Assembly: GCA_035079385.1 (NCBI GenBank) | Contig: JAVHKY010000003.1 | Span: 15,907,001 to 15,971,000, forward strand | Reading direction: 5' to 3' | From: Aspidiotus rigidus | Lineage: Eukaryota > Arthropoda > Insecta > Hemiptera > Diaspididae | DNA: 64,000 nt | In this document: piece after piece, positions 1 to 12,500 of the stretch | Numbering within the stretch: position 1 is the stretch's first letter | How the letters are laid out: each line of letters opens with the position of its first letter | Notes under the pieces: generated by a model | What the model saw: only the letters and a program-made list of their open reading frames with translations | What the model was told of the DNA's origin: nothing | Database searches by the model: none | Position numbers and translations under genes: made by a program

Positions 1-451
1 TCACGATTCGTTTTTAGTGACTGTTTCTGCGGTACTTGCAAATTCTTGCTGACTCCTTGCAATATCTTTTTCTGAGTATGTTTAACCGTAGTTTAGAAAA
101 TCGAATCAACTCAAGCAGTCCCAGTCTTATACCAGTATATTAAAATACTGAAAAAACGACGACTTCCTTAGCGAAGTTAAACGAAGAACGCAGGGAACCA
201 GTTTTATGTGTCAAATGGTACTTGGTATTGAAAATTCAAGGAAGCCTAGACCTAGATGAAGCTAGTATAAAGAAGGCCTAGACCTACTATAAGCCTGGTA
301 TAATATAGTTTGAGAGTCTAAATTTCTCTCGAATCTCGGGGGTAAGCTAGGCTGAATAGCTTTGAGTATACTGTGTATCAAGGTGACTAGCTCTAAGGAG
401 CTCACTCGCAAACTAGCTCTCAGGGGCGAACGAGCGGCTAGGATAGTAAGT
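1..451. repeat. Degenerate CTAGTATA-type interspersed repeat
   Basis: No coding signal. The stretch is made of short variants around the words CTAGTATA, AAGCCTAGACCTA and TAACTTCG. The part at about 155-310 recurs in inverted orientation at about 8940-9095, and a shorter piece at about 3400-3510. It belongs to the same repeat complex that fills the first intron of the ABCD gene. Confidence 0.6.
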
Positions 452-539
452 AAATTGTGACCTGTCAGGAAGAAACGTGTAATCGGTCCACTTCACGTTA
501 TGGACCGATTGCACGTTTCTTCCTGACAGGTCACAATTT
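452..539. repeat. Near-perfect 39-bp-stem hairpin
   Basis: The left arm 452-490 and right arm 501-539 are reverse complements with one mismatch (480 against 511), around a 10-base loop at 491-500. The arm begins AAATTGTGACCTGTCAGGAA. It looks like a tiny foldback MITE; no transposase is present. Confidence 0.75.
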
Positions 540-777
540 CATAGAACAGCTTCTACTATACTGTATGTTACGCTGACTAGTTCGCCCCTTTTCTTAGCCT
601 ACTCCATCCTAGTATAAAGCTAGTACACAAGAAGAGCTCAGAGCCGTAGGGACGTACGGACACAAATTCAGGAATTAGGCGAGGGGAAGGCTAGCGTTAT
701 ACTAGGGGTTCGGAATTGTGGGGGGAGAGGAGTTATCCCAATAGCTTCGTATAAGTCTAGTATATTGTATAGGTCTA

Positions 778-1273
778 GTATGTAGTTGTGGAGAGGTACA
801 AGCACGTAACTTTACACAAAGAGCTACAGCACCACAGAACTGAAACAAATGTTTATTAGCAAAGAACACCGACGGGTACAATTAGAAAATTTTTTCGAAA
901 AAAAAAAAAAAACAAAAAAAAAACCAAAGGTGGAAATAAACGTATAAATTTTTAAAAAAGAATAATTATAAAGGAGTGGTCAAAACAAAAGGTCAAAAAA
1001 AAAAAAAAAAAAAAAAAAACGGGTTAAAAACAAAGAAAACTAAACGAATACCAGGTGAGGCCTGTATAAGTCTGAAAAAGCAGAAAAGCGAGCTGTAGTG
1101 AGTTTGTAAGGAGTCGACCGGTTTCGATCGTGCGCGGACGATCATCATCAGGAAGGAACTGAAGCGACGCGGTAGCCGGACACCCTTACAAACTCGCTAC
1201 AGCTCGCTTTTCTGAATTTTCAGACTTATACAGGCCTCACCTGGTATTCGTTTAGTTTTCTTTGTTTTTAACC

Positions 1274-1310
<37 letters not shown>

Positions 1311-1530
1311 ACCTTTTGTTTTGATCACTCCTTTATAATTATTCTTTTTTAAAAATTTATACGTTTATTTCCACCTTTGGTTTTTTTTTTTTTTTTCTTC
1401 TTTTTCGAAAAAAAAAAAATTTCTAATTGTGCCTGTCGGTGTTCTTTGCCAATAAACATTTGTTTCAGTTCTGTGGTGCTGTAGCTCTTTGTGTAAAGTT
1501 ACGTGCTTGTACCTCTTCACAACTACATAC
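778..1530. mobile_element. Long inverted repeat (~333/346-bp arms), Penelope-like remnant?
   Basis: Left arm 778-1110 and right arm 1185-1530 are reverse complements. Each contains two long A or T runs, which account for most of the length difference between the arms. The 74-base loop (1111-1184) is not shared by the arms and carries a hammerhead-ribozyme-like core, annotated separately. Penelope-like retroelements are known to carry minimal hammerhead ribozymes in their terminal repeats, so a decayed head-to-head Penelope-like terminal structure is one reading. No reverse transcriptase ORF is visible here. Confidence 0.6.
1113..1152 (-). ncRNA. Hammerhead-ribozyme-like core
   Basis: Read on the minus strand, the invariant core CTGATGA (1151-1145) is followed by a 6-bp stem II (acgatc 1138-1143 with gatcgt 1126-1131, 6-base loop). 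Next come the second invariant core GAAAC (1125-1121) and CCGGTC, typical of minimal type I hammerheads with a very short stem III and cleavage after GTC. Stem I is weak as far as I can pair it by eye, so activity is uncertain. Confidence 0.5.
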
Positions 1531-4301
1531 GATGGCTCGTACCCACGAGGAGAATATTCTATTCATAGGTCTAGTATAAGCCTAGTATATACAGCTAGTA
1601 TACAAGGAGAGGTCCGAACTGTACGGGCGTACGGACGCCAAAGGATTTAAGTAGGGGAGAGGTTAGCGAAAATTCTTCCAAGTCCCAAGGTCATGGTTGT
1701 AAGGATGTACGGACGCAAGTTTCGGGGGAGAGGTAAGTGAAAAGATATGAAACATGCCAAAAAAAAAAATAGAGACCATTGCCAACTTTGCAATGTCAGC
1801 GGAGAACCCGCAAGCTCCCTTTCCTATTAACTTGGGTAGTCCATGAACATTTTTCTTCGAAAATTATGACGTCAAAAAAGTCGGAGGAGGATGCGCTCGC
1901 ACACGTTTTCCAAGGATACCCCCCAAATGAAACGGATAGCGTGTTTCCCGCTAAAAATCTGTGTCATAGAATCAAGTGGAAAAAATTTAAGATAACAAAA
2001 TTAACGGCTCACTAGGCGTAGATAAATCGAGATTTTACAATTCCTGAATTTGCATCCGCACGGCTGTACAGGCTGCATCTCTTAGCCTATAAGCCTATCT
2101 TGATTAGCACTTCCTGTATTAGTTCAAGTATACCAAGTTATATGAGGAGGGGAGGAGATGAGGGACCTCCTTCAAATATGACGTACCTAAACCTGATTGA
2201 CCTTTATCTCCATAGTAACTATCCTGATGACGTCATACGATGAGCAATAATTGTCATTATATGCTATCCTAAAGGATCTAGTGCGGAAATTGATGAGGAT
2301 GAATGATTTAAGCCTTCTTCTCCCCATTAAGCCAAATGATCTCCACCTGATGTCGTGTATCTGACGTTGATAGATCGTTATACAAACTTTCTTAATGACT
2401 TTATAAGCAAATATTAATATCTGCTACCCTAAGCGATCTAGAATGGGCGTTAGCGGAGGGCAGGCTACGTCTTCCTTATCCTCCTACCGGGCAATATTAT
2501 GAGTATGATATGCTAGTGCAACATGTTGCATATGATTGGAATTTTTCTTTCTAGTTTGCCCCTCTCAAATGGCTGACGACAGGCATAACAAACTCATTTG
2601 ATTTGATGAGCCGGATTTCAGTCTTCATTTTGCTCGGGGGGGCATTTTTTTCAAAAAAATGAGTGAAAATTCAGATTGAAATTCGTTCACATGTGGTCAG
2701 GTTAGGTTTAATTGTAGAAGGCACTTTAGTAGTGTCTGACATGCCAGACTTACCATTCTTCAAATAAGTTTCGTCGAATTTTTGCCGCCTCGATGAGGTC
2801 ACAGATTCATGCCAAAGATTTTTCCAAGTCTCTTAAATAGGTGGAATTGACTTTTTTTTTCTTTCTTAGAATTTTCGGTTAACAATCTTGGAAAAAAAAA
2901 AGGAATAATTTCACGACAGAAAGAGTAATGCTTTAACAAAGAGGGCTTTACGTCAATACTGCGTAATCTATCCCGTTATATAAGCTATGAATAGTTCACG
3001 TATTTTTTGAACTTCGAATTGTTCGAAATTTATAGAATACAGTACTTATGGAATAATGGCAAAATTCTTGAAAAATTTTCTACTCAACTGGATTTGATCA
3101 TTGGAATTCAACCATAAGTTAGTGATAGGGAGGTTTTCTCGAATATAACGTCTCTTGAAATCTTTTAATAAAAAACCTGTTATATTGAGGGGGGGTCGAA
3201 AAATTTGCTGTGCACCACACTACCAAAAATTTGAAATAATTTTGACTCTTGAGCTACATATGATAGGAGGGATCCTTTGAAAACTTTTGAGTCCAGCTAT
3301 TTATGATAAGAGGGGGATCTAGAAGAATTCCGATTCTCAAGCTAAATATTCTCACTTTCAGATTACACACACCATGATACAAGGGACTCAGGAAAACTTG
3401 AGAATCTTCAAGATTTTGATTTGAATTCTCAATACCAAAACCAATTAAACCCATTGAACAGGTTCCTTGCGTCCCTCGTTTAACTTCGTTAAAGAAGTCG
3501 TAATTTGTTTTCCAATTTCGAGTAACTTATTTCTAACTTTAAATATAATTCGAGAATGCTGATTATTATTGCAGCTACTATAAAAGAAAGGTACTTTCTT
3601 ATACCTAGCAGTTTCAACTTGATGAGATGTGCAAAGGAGAAAATCTAGGACAATACCAATTCTTCAAAAAATTAACTGTATAATAAGTTGATAACTCAGT
3701 CCTCGTTCACGAACGCTCACATAGTCCGCGTTCAACGTACCCGAACTCACTCAGCAAGTTTTTATCCGTACTTTCTTTTTTGTTTTTTTCCTTCAATTTT
3801 CATAGAAGCCATCACACAAATCTATGCAATCTGCACATGCCTACGTTTTCACAATGAAATAAAATCGCATTCTGGAATACACGATCGAACGATGAAACCA
3901 TGCTTTATGACGATAATAATACGAATAAAACATGAGCTACGATAATTTCGATATTACCGACGGCTTACACTTGTGAAAATTCAAATAAATGCTATACATT
4001 TACAACCAGGCGTCATATTTAATTCTCGGTATATACTCATAAAAGCTTCCAACAGCATCTATTATATTTTTGATATAATTTTGAAGACTATTGAAATCGA
4101 CGGTTCAAAGCGGGTAGAGGCATATTTGTTGGAAATTCAGCATCACGTTCTCAAGAGCGAATTTCACCTGAGTCAATGTAATAATATGACAATGAATTTT
4201 ATGCACACGATTATTAAGTTTAGTAAACCGAGCACGTGTAACGAATGTATGTACATTCAAACTCTCTGTGACGACGCACATAAGGTATACAAGGAACATA
4301 C
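1531..4301. repeat. Repeat-derived non-coding DNA (ABCD intron 2 or beyond)
   Basis: No exon of the ABCD gene or any other gene was recognised in these 2.8 kb. The stretch contains CTAGTATA-type repeat at about 1550-1620 and 2080-2120. It also has a copy of the dispersed module built on GATAGCG...TTCCCCGC or its variants (about 1930-1960), and minus-oriented degenerate copies of the 45-bp minisatellite at about 3185-3345. It lies downstream of ABCD exon 2 on that gene's strand, so it is probably its next intron. Confidence 0.5.
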
Positions 4302-6469
4302 CTGGTATAGTGGCAGCGCCCATCCTCTGGCTTGATTTAATCAGCGCAATACCGATTAGAGCGCAATCGAATAATGGTTTTGTAACATGCGAATAAAGAT
4401 GAGCGACTGAATTGGAAAATGAGCTAATATCATCCGTTAGACAATGATCAGCGTTTTCGATTCTGTCGTCTACATTGCCTATGCGATAATACGTCTCATC
4501 TTTAAAATATAATCTATAAGCGTGCTTCACTAAACGAGATCTGAAAATAAATACGTACAACCGTGAAAAGAGGGACAGAACAATAAAAATAAAAATAATT
4601 TGTTCATACTATATTACACACCGAGAACTGTAAAGTGGGTTTTCGCTAAGGAGTCGAAAAAGAGTTCAATAAACGCACGAGTAGCAGATTTCTCTCTTAC
4701 TTAGATATTTTGCAATCTACAAAGGATCATAAAATTCGATACGAGGATGGTGAAGCGTACTTTACAGCTGGGCGTGAAGTAAAAGTAATACCAACCAACG
4801 CAGAGACCTGTAGCTGTAAAAAATATTTAAGTACGAAAATTTTGTTTTATCGGTTGGTTTATTCACACAGCGGTGACTAATTTATAATTTCTACTCGCAA
4901 AATGGAAGCGCGAAAAGTGGAAGAATTTTTCGCGTCGAAAAGTTCAACGTTGCAATTCTTCGAATAAATCAGTAGGTATTACTTTCATCCGGAAACAAGT
5001 TTCTAGAGACGATTTTTCAGTATTTTATTTTATACTCGTACAGTCGGTCTATGATTTCAAATAATAAATGTACCCGATAATAAGCAGCGACCAAATCAAT
5101 CCAAAGGCTCGTATGCGCGAATTTCAAAAAAATTTTCTGGCATAGCCAAATGAATGAAGATCATGTTTCATGTCTCTTATATTTCATCAGTCATCTTGAA
5201 ATATTTTAGTCTAGGATTCTACTAGGTCAAGTGTTCTTGAGATATTACTCGTTTGCCCCCTTACCTGACTTGGCGTCGTATAAGTCTGGAATAAGAAATA
5301 TTTTGAGGTATTGCCTTTCGTGGGGCGAACGAGCATTTTTTGTGCCCTACTTTCATTGAACTACACGTCTTTTGCGATTCTTCTGAGAAAGCCTATAGAG
5401 CAATTATCTACATTCGTGGGTTTCATGGGGCGAAAGTCTGATGCGATATATTTTGGGCTGTCACCTTTCAGCTTTCGTGGGGTGAACGAGCAGCTTTCCT
5501 GGTTTAGCATAAGACTGATATGAAATATTTGGGGAACAAGGATGGTAGTAATTTCCAGGAAAATTTTCCGAGTTCCCTTTCTCTCTGCTTCATGCAGTAT
5601 ATTATACTAGGCTTATATTTGGCTTAAGCCTAATATAAAGATTGGTATAGGGTATACAGGATTCCTAGACCTAAAAGAAAGCTAGTATATAAAGGAAGCT
5701 TAAACCTAGTATACGTCCAGTATACAATCTCAAATAGTATAGCTTAGCTATATACTAGGCTAGTATATCGAATATTAGGAATGAGTCCTAGTATAAGTTA
5801 GTGTACTGTATATTAGGTCTGGATTTCACAGCCGTTTTTAGATTGGGGGCTTACTCGCTCCGCATTAAGGTACTGTACCTTAAGCTACTCGTACTAATCT
5901 CCTGGGTCTCAGTCGCTCCGCTCGTTCGCCCCCAGTTTTGGTATAGTATAAATCTAGTTTACTGCACACATCAAAGAGAAATCTGTCCCATTCAGATCCA
6001 GTATAAATTAGATGCCATTGCAAGATTGCAAAGACAGCGGGGAACCCGCTGTCCCGAGTCCCCTAGAGCCTGAAGTTTTCCAAAGTCCTAAAATCATGAC
6101 GTGACAACTTGAACACGCTGCAATTTCAAGGGAGCCGTCGTCTTTCCAAGTCCCGCCCCTATCATATATAGCTCGAGAGTCGACATTTTTCTTAGTCCCC
6201 CTCCTATCATATATAGCTCGGAGGTAGGAATTTTTCCAAGTCCCCTTCCTATCATATATGGCTAGAGGGTCAAAATTTTTCTAAGCCCCCTCCTACCATA
6301 TATAGCTCGGAAGTCGGAATTTTGACATGTTCCATGTCTTTTCTCTCGCCGGACCCCGATTTTGAAACTCGCGAGTACCCCTCCCCCCCCCCCCTCAAAA
6401 GAAATCTCTACCCCGTGGGTGATTCAGAAATTCGCGAGTACACCCCCGCGTAATAATAATAATTAATAA

Positions 6470-6505
<36 letters not shown>

Positions 6506-9500
6506 ATTAAATAATATTAAATAATTAAATAATTAAATAAATAAATAATTAAATAATTTATATAATTAATTATTAGAAAATTTTCTAAGTCCCTCTTCCT
6601 ATCATATATGACTGGATAGTCGAAAATTTTCCAAGTCCCCTAGACTTGAATTGTCTCATACCTTTCCAATACAACAGCGAGACAGGGGGCGAACTCGCTT
6701 CGCTCGTTCGCCCCACGAAAGTTGATACCTCAAAATAAAGAACACCCACAATTACCTCAAAATATTTCTCATACAAGGCTTATACGACGCCAAGATAGGT
6801 AAAGGGGTAAACGAATAATATCTCACGAACACTTGACCTAGTAGAAGCCTAGACTGAAATATTTCAAGATGATTGATAAAATATAAAAGACATGGAACAT
6901 GATCTTCATTTATTTGGCTATGCCAGAAAATTTTTTCCAAGTCCCCCTCCTATCATATATAGCTCGGAAGTAGGAATTTCAATAGAGAACCTGTTTTATG
7001 GGAGGCTTTTTGAGAAATTTGCCGTGCGCCGTTCAGCAAAAAACTTGAAAAAATTTCGACTCTCGAGCCATATATGATAGGAGGAGGACTTAGAAAAATT
7101 TCGACCGTCGAGCTACACAGGGTGAGGTCAAAAGATGTTACCAGTTGAATGGGAGTTTGCGTTAAATCTGTCGTAGCGCAAAAACGCAAAACGTTAGATG
7201 TATACTTCAAATCTACGAAATTCGCATCTCAATTTTATCTTTAATTTGCACCAAATACGAAGTTTCTACGACTTTTCTGAGCTGAGTTATGGACCAAAAT
7301 GTGCCGAAATTTTGCTGCAAGGGTTCCCAAAATGTTTAATTATCAAAAGAAAACATGATTCTGTTTTACAAAATTGCTTGATCTTTGAAATTCTGTACAA
7401 TTCTGATGTAAAATTTCGCGCTGAGTCTGAAAAAAAACCCGAATCACCTTACAAAGCCTGAAAATGGATGTACGGCCCCAAAGTGGGTCAAAGTTCCCCC
7501 GAATGAAAAAATTGCGTGATTTGCGAAAATTCAGTAGAATTCTGAAGTAAAATTTCGTGCCGAGTCCGAAAAAATCACCCAAATCACCTTACGAAGCCTG
7601 AAAATGGATGTACGGTCCCAAAGAGGGTCAAAATTCCCCGGAATGAAAAAATTGCGTGATTTGCGACAATTCAGTAGAATTCTGAAGTAAAATTTCGTGC
7701 TGAGTTCGAAAAAATCACCCAAATCACCGGATGACGATCTTCCCTGAAAATTCACTCTTTCGACTGACACAACAAGAATGATCACACTCTTGCCCACTTC
7801 CATCGATAGAGGCACTCTGGCTAATTTTTCATTGCGAGTTTACAACGGAAAACAAGCTTCTTTGTTCCATACTTTCCCTCATCGTTTGAAACAACGAGTC
7901 TTCCACCAGATTCAATCATACTCAGGACCATAGTCGAACTAAGCTCAATTTCGCAAGAGAATCGAATAAAATATGAAAATTTCAGCGATGTTTCAACTTG
8001 TGAATATGTGGAATCTCTTGGGACCCTTTCAATGAATTTGGAGCTTTGTTAGGTAATTTTCGGGTTATTTTTCCGAACTCAGCGTGAAATTTCACTAGTA
8101 AATTGTACAAAATTTTGATGATGGAGCAATTTTTTTGTTTGGGGAAATTTTGACCCTCTTTGCGGCCGTACATCCACTTTCAGGCTTCGTAAGGTAATTT
8201 GGGTGATTTTTTCGGACTCAGCACGAAATTTTACTTCAGAATTCTACTACATTTTCAAAGATCACGCAATTTTTTTATTTGGGGGAATTTTGACCCTCTT
8301 TGTGCCCGTATATAGCTTCGTAGGGTGATTTGGGTGATTTTTCCGAACTCAGCGCAAAATTTTACTGAAGAATTGAATAAAATTAGCGATTTTCCAACTT
8401 TGGGACATTTTGACCCTTTTTGGGCTCATTAACCCATTTTTGTGCTTCGCAGTATTCTGTGACTATTTTTTTCGTTTTCCCCGTAAAATTTCACTTCAGA
8501 AACAGTAATTTAATGATCGGAATGTTCGAAATTCAGCTCAATACTGTAAATTAATTCATTTTCAAGCCCTATTTTGGGAACCCTGGCAAATTGTTGAATT
8601 TTCGGCACATTTGGTCCATAACTCGGCTCAGAGAAGACGTAGAAACTTCGTATTGGGCGCAAATTGAAGATAAAATTGAGATGGGAATTTTGTAGATTTA
8701 AAGTATACATCTAACGTTTTGCGTTTTTGCGCTACGACAGATTTAATGAAAACTCCAATTTAACTGGTAACATCTTTCGGCCTCACCCTGTATAAATTAT
8801 ATGATAGGAGAGGGACTTCGAAAAATTTCGACTCTCGAGCTGTATATGATAGGAGGAAGACTTGGAAAAATTTCGACTCTCAAGCTATCATATATAGTTG
8901 GAGATTCGAGAAAAATTTAGACTCTCGAACTATATTATACTAGGCTTATAGTAGGTCTAGGCCTTCTTTATACTAGCTTTATCTAGGTCTAGGCTTCCTT
9001 GAATTTTCAATACCAAATCCCATGTGACTCATAAGACAGGTTCCCTGCGTTCCTCGTTTAACTTCGTTAAGGAAACCATCGTTTTTTCTAAGTCCCCCTC
9101 CCCTCTCCGAGACGTCATCAACCTCGCTCGCGCTCGCGGACGAGAATTCCTGGAAGTACCCCCAACAAAAGGGATAGCGGTTCCCCGCCAGAAAAAGAAA
9201 GTATAGGTCTGATATACTGTGTATTGAGCCTTGTTAGTATAGGCCTAGTATACTATATATTAGGCTACTAGCTTTGGGAGGCCCAATAGAGGGGAGAAGA
9301 GAGCTAGAATAATACAGCTAGTATAAGATATTGCATAGAGTGGTGGGAATTCGCAAAATTTTAATTCAGTTCCAGGAGGCTTGGACCCAGTATAGTACCT
9401 AGTATAATATACTGCATTAAGTAGCACCAGTAGAGAGGGAGCTAGCCAGTATTCTGTACAGACGCCCAGACGTCCGGACGCAAATTCCAGAGTCGCAGTG

Positions 9501-12500
9501 GTAGGGCTGAGGTTCGACGTGAAAAACTTCCAAGTCCCAAGATCATGCGCCCGGACGCGGACGCATATTCTGAAATGAGGGTAGGGGTAGAGAAAAGACA
9601 TGAAACATGTTAATTGTTCGAACAAAGTGATGAATTTACCTTTGAGCGGATCACCTATCGTGCGGGCGTGGTCCTGAAATCGAATTTTCTATCGTCCGTA
9701 CACGTAGGTGTGATCGAAAACCCGGCAATTGAAAACCTAATGTCATATTCCTCTATCCTAGAAAGTCAGGAAAGCATCAATCCGCCTTATGAACGTGAAA
9801 TGAACTCCACTTTTCGTCATCGTTATACAAATTTTGTGATAATTCTCCAAGAGTAATTTTACTCTTGAAAGCATATAAAATGGAAAATGAGATCAGGTAC
9901 TCCGAAGGAGGGTTATTTAGAATAGATAATGAAAAACGTTCAGGCTAGGCCAAGGGGAATTGGAAATTTCTTGGAGTGAAGGCTCTAAAATGCTTTCGGA
10001 ATTTGGATAGATTTTGAAACCTGACCAAAAAAGGACAAAAAGAAGAACTAAAATAACTTGAGACCCATAAAAAAACGGCGGCTTCCTTTACCAAGTTTTA
10101 TATCGATCGTATAAAGCACGAAAATTGTAATTTTTCTAAATCCCTCTCTAGCTCGGAAATCGAAATTTTTGCAAACCCAACTCCTTTGATGGTTGAAATT
10201 TTTTCAAGTCCTCCGCCTACTATTTATAATAGCTCGATATTCGGTATTTTATGAAGTCGCTCTATCTCAAATTCTTATTCTCGTTATCATTTGGTAGAGG
10301 AGTAGAATACAAATGGAAAAAGAAAAGAGAAAGAAAATCCGAACCTGTACATTAATAGTAACGACAGCGGACAACCGATAGTGTGTAACATCATATTAAA
10401 AAAAATTCTCCTCTCTCCCCTTTCTCTACACAGCTCGACATTTGAAATTCGGATCAGCCACCTTCCGTCTCTCATCCAGAAATGAGATTTTATCTGATAC
10501 TTCGCAATTTTTCTAAATCCTTCCTCGACACGGATTAATCCTAAAAATTTTACCAAGTCTCTGATAACTTCGCGCACTCATAACGTCGTACTTTCTGAAA
10601 AAGTACCCCCAACGAAAGTAAATAGCTCGAGATTTAAAATTTTTCACAAGCGCCTAATCGAAATTAATATCAGCTGGATGTGATTTTTTCCGAGTCTCAA
10701 ACAAAGAAAAATTATTCAAATGACGTCACGGTAACTTTTTTCAAGCTCTTCTTCGATGAAGATTCAATCGAAAATTTGTTCGAGTCTCCTAGTGACGTCC
10801 GAATTCGAGCTGGTTATTCTTTCAAGTCGCTCATCTACGAGAATCGAAGCAAAAATCTCCCAACGATCCGCACAGGAAACAAGAACATATAAAATAAATT
10901 ATACCTCTTACTCATCGAGAACGGAAAACGGCATCAAGGTCAGCGTAAAAAACTACTTATTGCAAAATAGATGTTCAGCAGTCGTATGAGAGGTTTAATG
11001 ACCGAAAGAAATAAAATTTTTCTAGATTTCAGCTTTACATTCAAATATACTACCTTGCACTGTACAATTATTTTCAGTAGAACTCAAACTTATAAATTTT
11101 GCTGCCAAAGTGTAATAGAAGACTTCCTTTAGAGAAGAGTATGATAAAAATGACTACGCTCGGTGTCCGTATCTTCAGCTACCAATAAAATAATGAAAAA
11201 AAAAATAATAATAATAATAAAACTAAACACTCACAAAATAATTGGACTTGCTCCACGATTCTGATCAGTTAATTTGATTTAGAATGATTTCTCCACTTCT
11301 AAAACGTGCCCTGTTCTATCACGCTGCCCAAAAATTGATTGGTGTAATTGTAGTTTGCATAATTTACCGAGTAATACGCAAAATAAAATGAAAGATTTTG
11401 TATCCAGATCAACGGCTCTTATAATTCTCAAGAATCAAATACCAGCAATTAGACAAAGTATACTCAAACTGAAAAAGTTTTAACAGAAATACTTTTCTCG
11501 TTACTTCGATAATATGACTCCAACAAAACTCTATTCGGAACCAAACGAACTCCACATTCATGAAGTGTGTACAGTATTTACCAGCAGCAAGTGGTAGCGG
11601 TAGCAAAAGATTCAGACAAGAGGGAATTTCTATGACTAAAACATTGTTTAGGTTAAATTGAGTTTGAATATTTTGGTATTACTGGCCCCAACAAACAATT
11701 TTCCTTCTCGAATTTTTAGCACTAATTTACCGCAAATATCTGTAGTCAACTGTTAATGATGATTAAACGAATTCAAATTTAACATAAAATGTAAATCAAA
11801 TCTCTTACGAATAACTTTTTTTTTTTTCTTCTTTTTCTAAACCTTCAATTTATAATAATTTTGAAACACGAGGAAAGACGTTTACTCTAAATACTCCGGC
11901 AGCCTACGACCGATAATTATATATACTCAAATTTGTAAAATTATAATACGATTATGGCATCCTTTCATGCTAAATGAAACCGCTTCAGATTATAACAATA
12001 ACCTTGCCAAAAGCAATCGACCTAAGATATTTTACGCTCTTCATACGAACAATATAACAAGTTTTTGATATTTGGAGTTATATTTTCTATTTCGACAATA
12101 TTTCTCGTCAATGTTCTTTTCCCCGTCAAATTGTAAAACATTACGTCCAGATTACAACGCGGGGTGATGATACGAAACATAGATGGCTATTACACCTTAA
12201 TCTCATCGATAATACATATGCGTAATCAAGAACCAGTATTTTCATGGTCGGTACAGTAATTACTCGAAGAAGTATCCTAAACACATTTGCATCGCTTAAT
12301 TAATGTAGGTATTAAGCTCGACGCTAAAACAATCAAAAAGTTGAAATTACGCAATTATAGCATTCCTACAAGTTCCTTCGTATCCAATCTATTTTCGTCG
12401 TGAACTCTATTGAAAAAAGACAATTACTCGCAGAACACCTCGACTTCCCACCCGATAATTGTCAAATATTTTTGACGTTCACAATCGCGGGAAAGTTTCA

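Larger units (their letters stand above)
5132..6928. repeat. Inverted repeat with ~205-235-bp arms
   Basis: The block 5132-5338 recurs reverse-complemented at about 6694-6928. Both include the words TCTGGCATAGCCAAAT, ACTAGGTCAAGTGTTC, TTGGCGTCGTATAAG and TTTCGTGGGGCGAACGAGC. The arms look roughly 85% identical by eye. The interior holds CTAGTATA-type repeat (about 5600-6000), four minisatellite units (6145-6335) and an AAAT-rich microsatellite (6448-6570). Confidence 0.6.

Noticed and set aside
7343..7815. Open frames of 79-94 codons on the minus strand
   Set aside because: They read through the tandem 120-bp unit of the foldback element; no start context or homology.
9260..9625. 121-codon minus-strand open frame
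   Set aside because: Built of CTAGTATA-type repeat; frame openness follows from composition.
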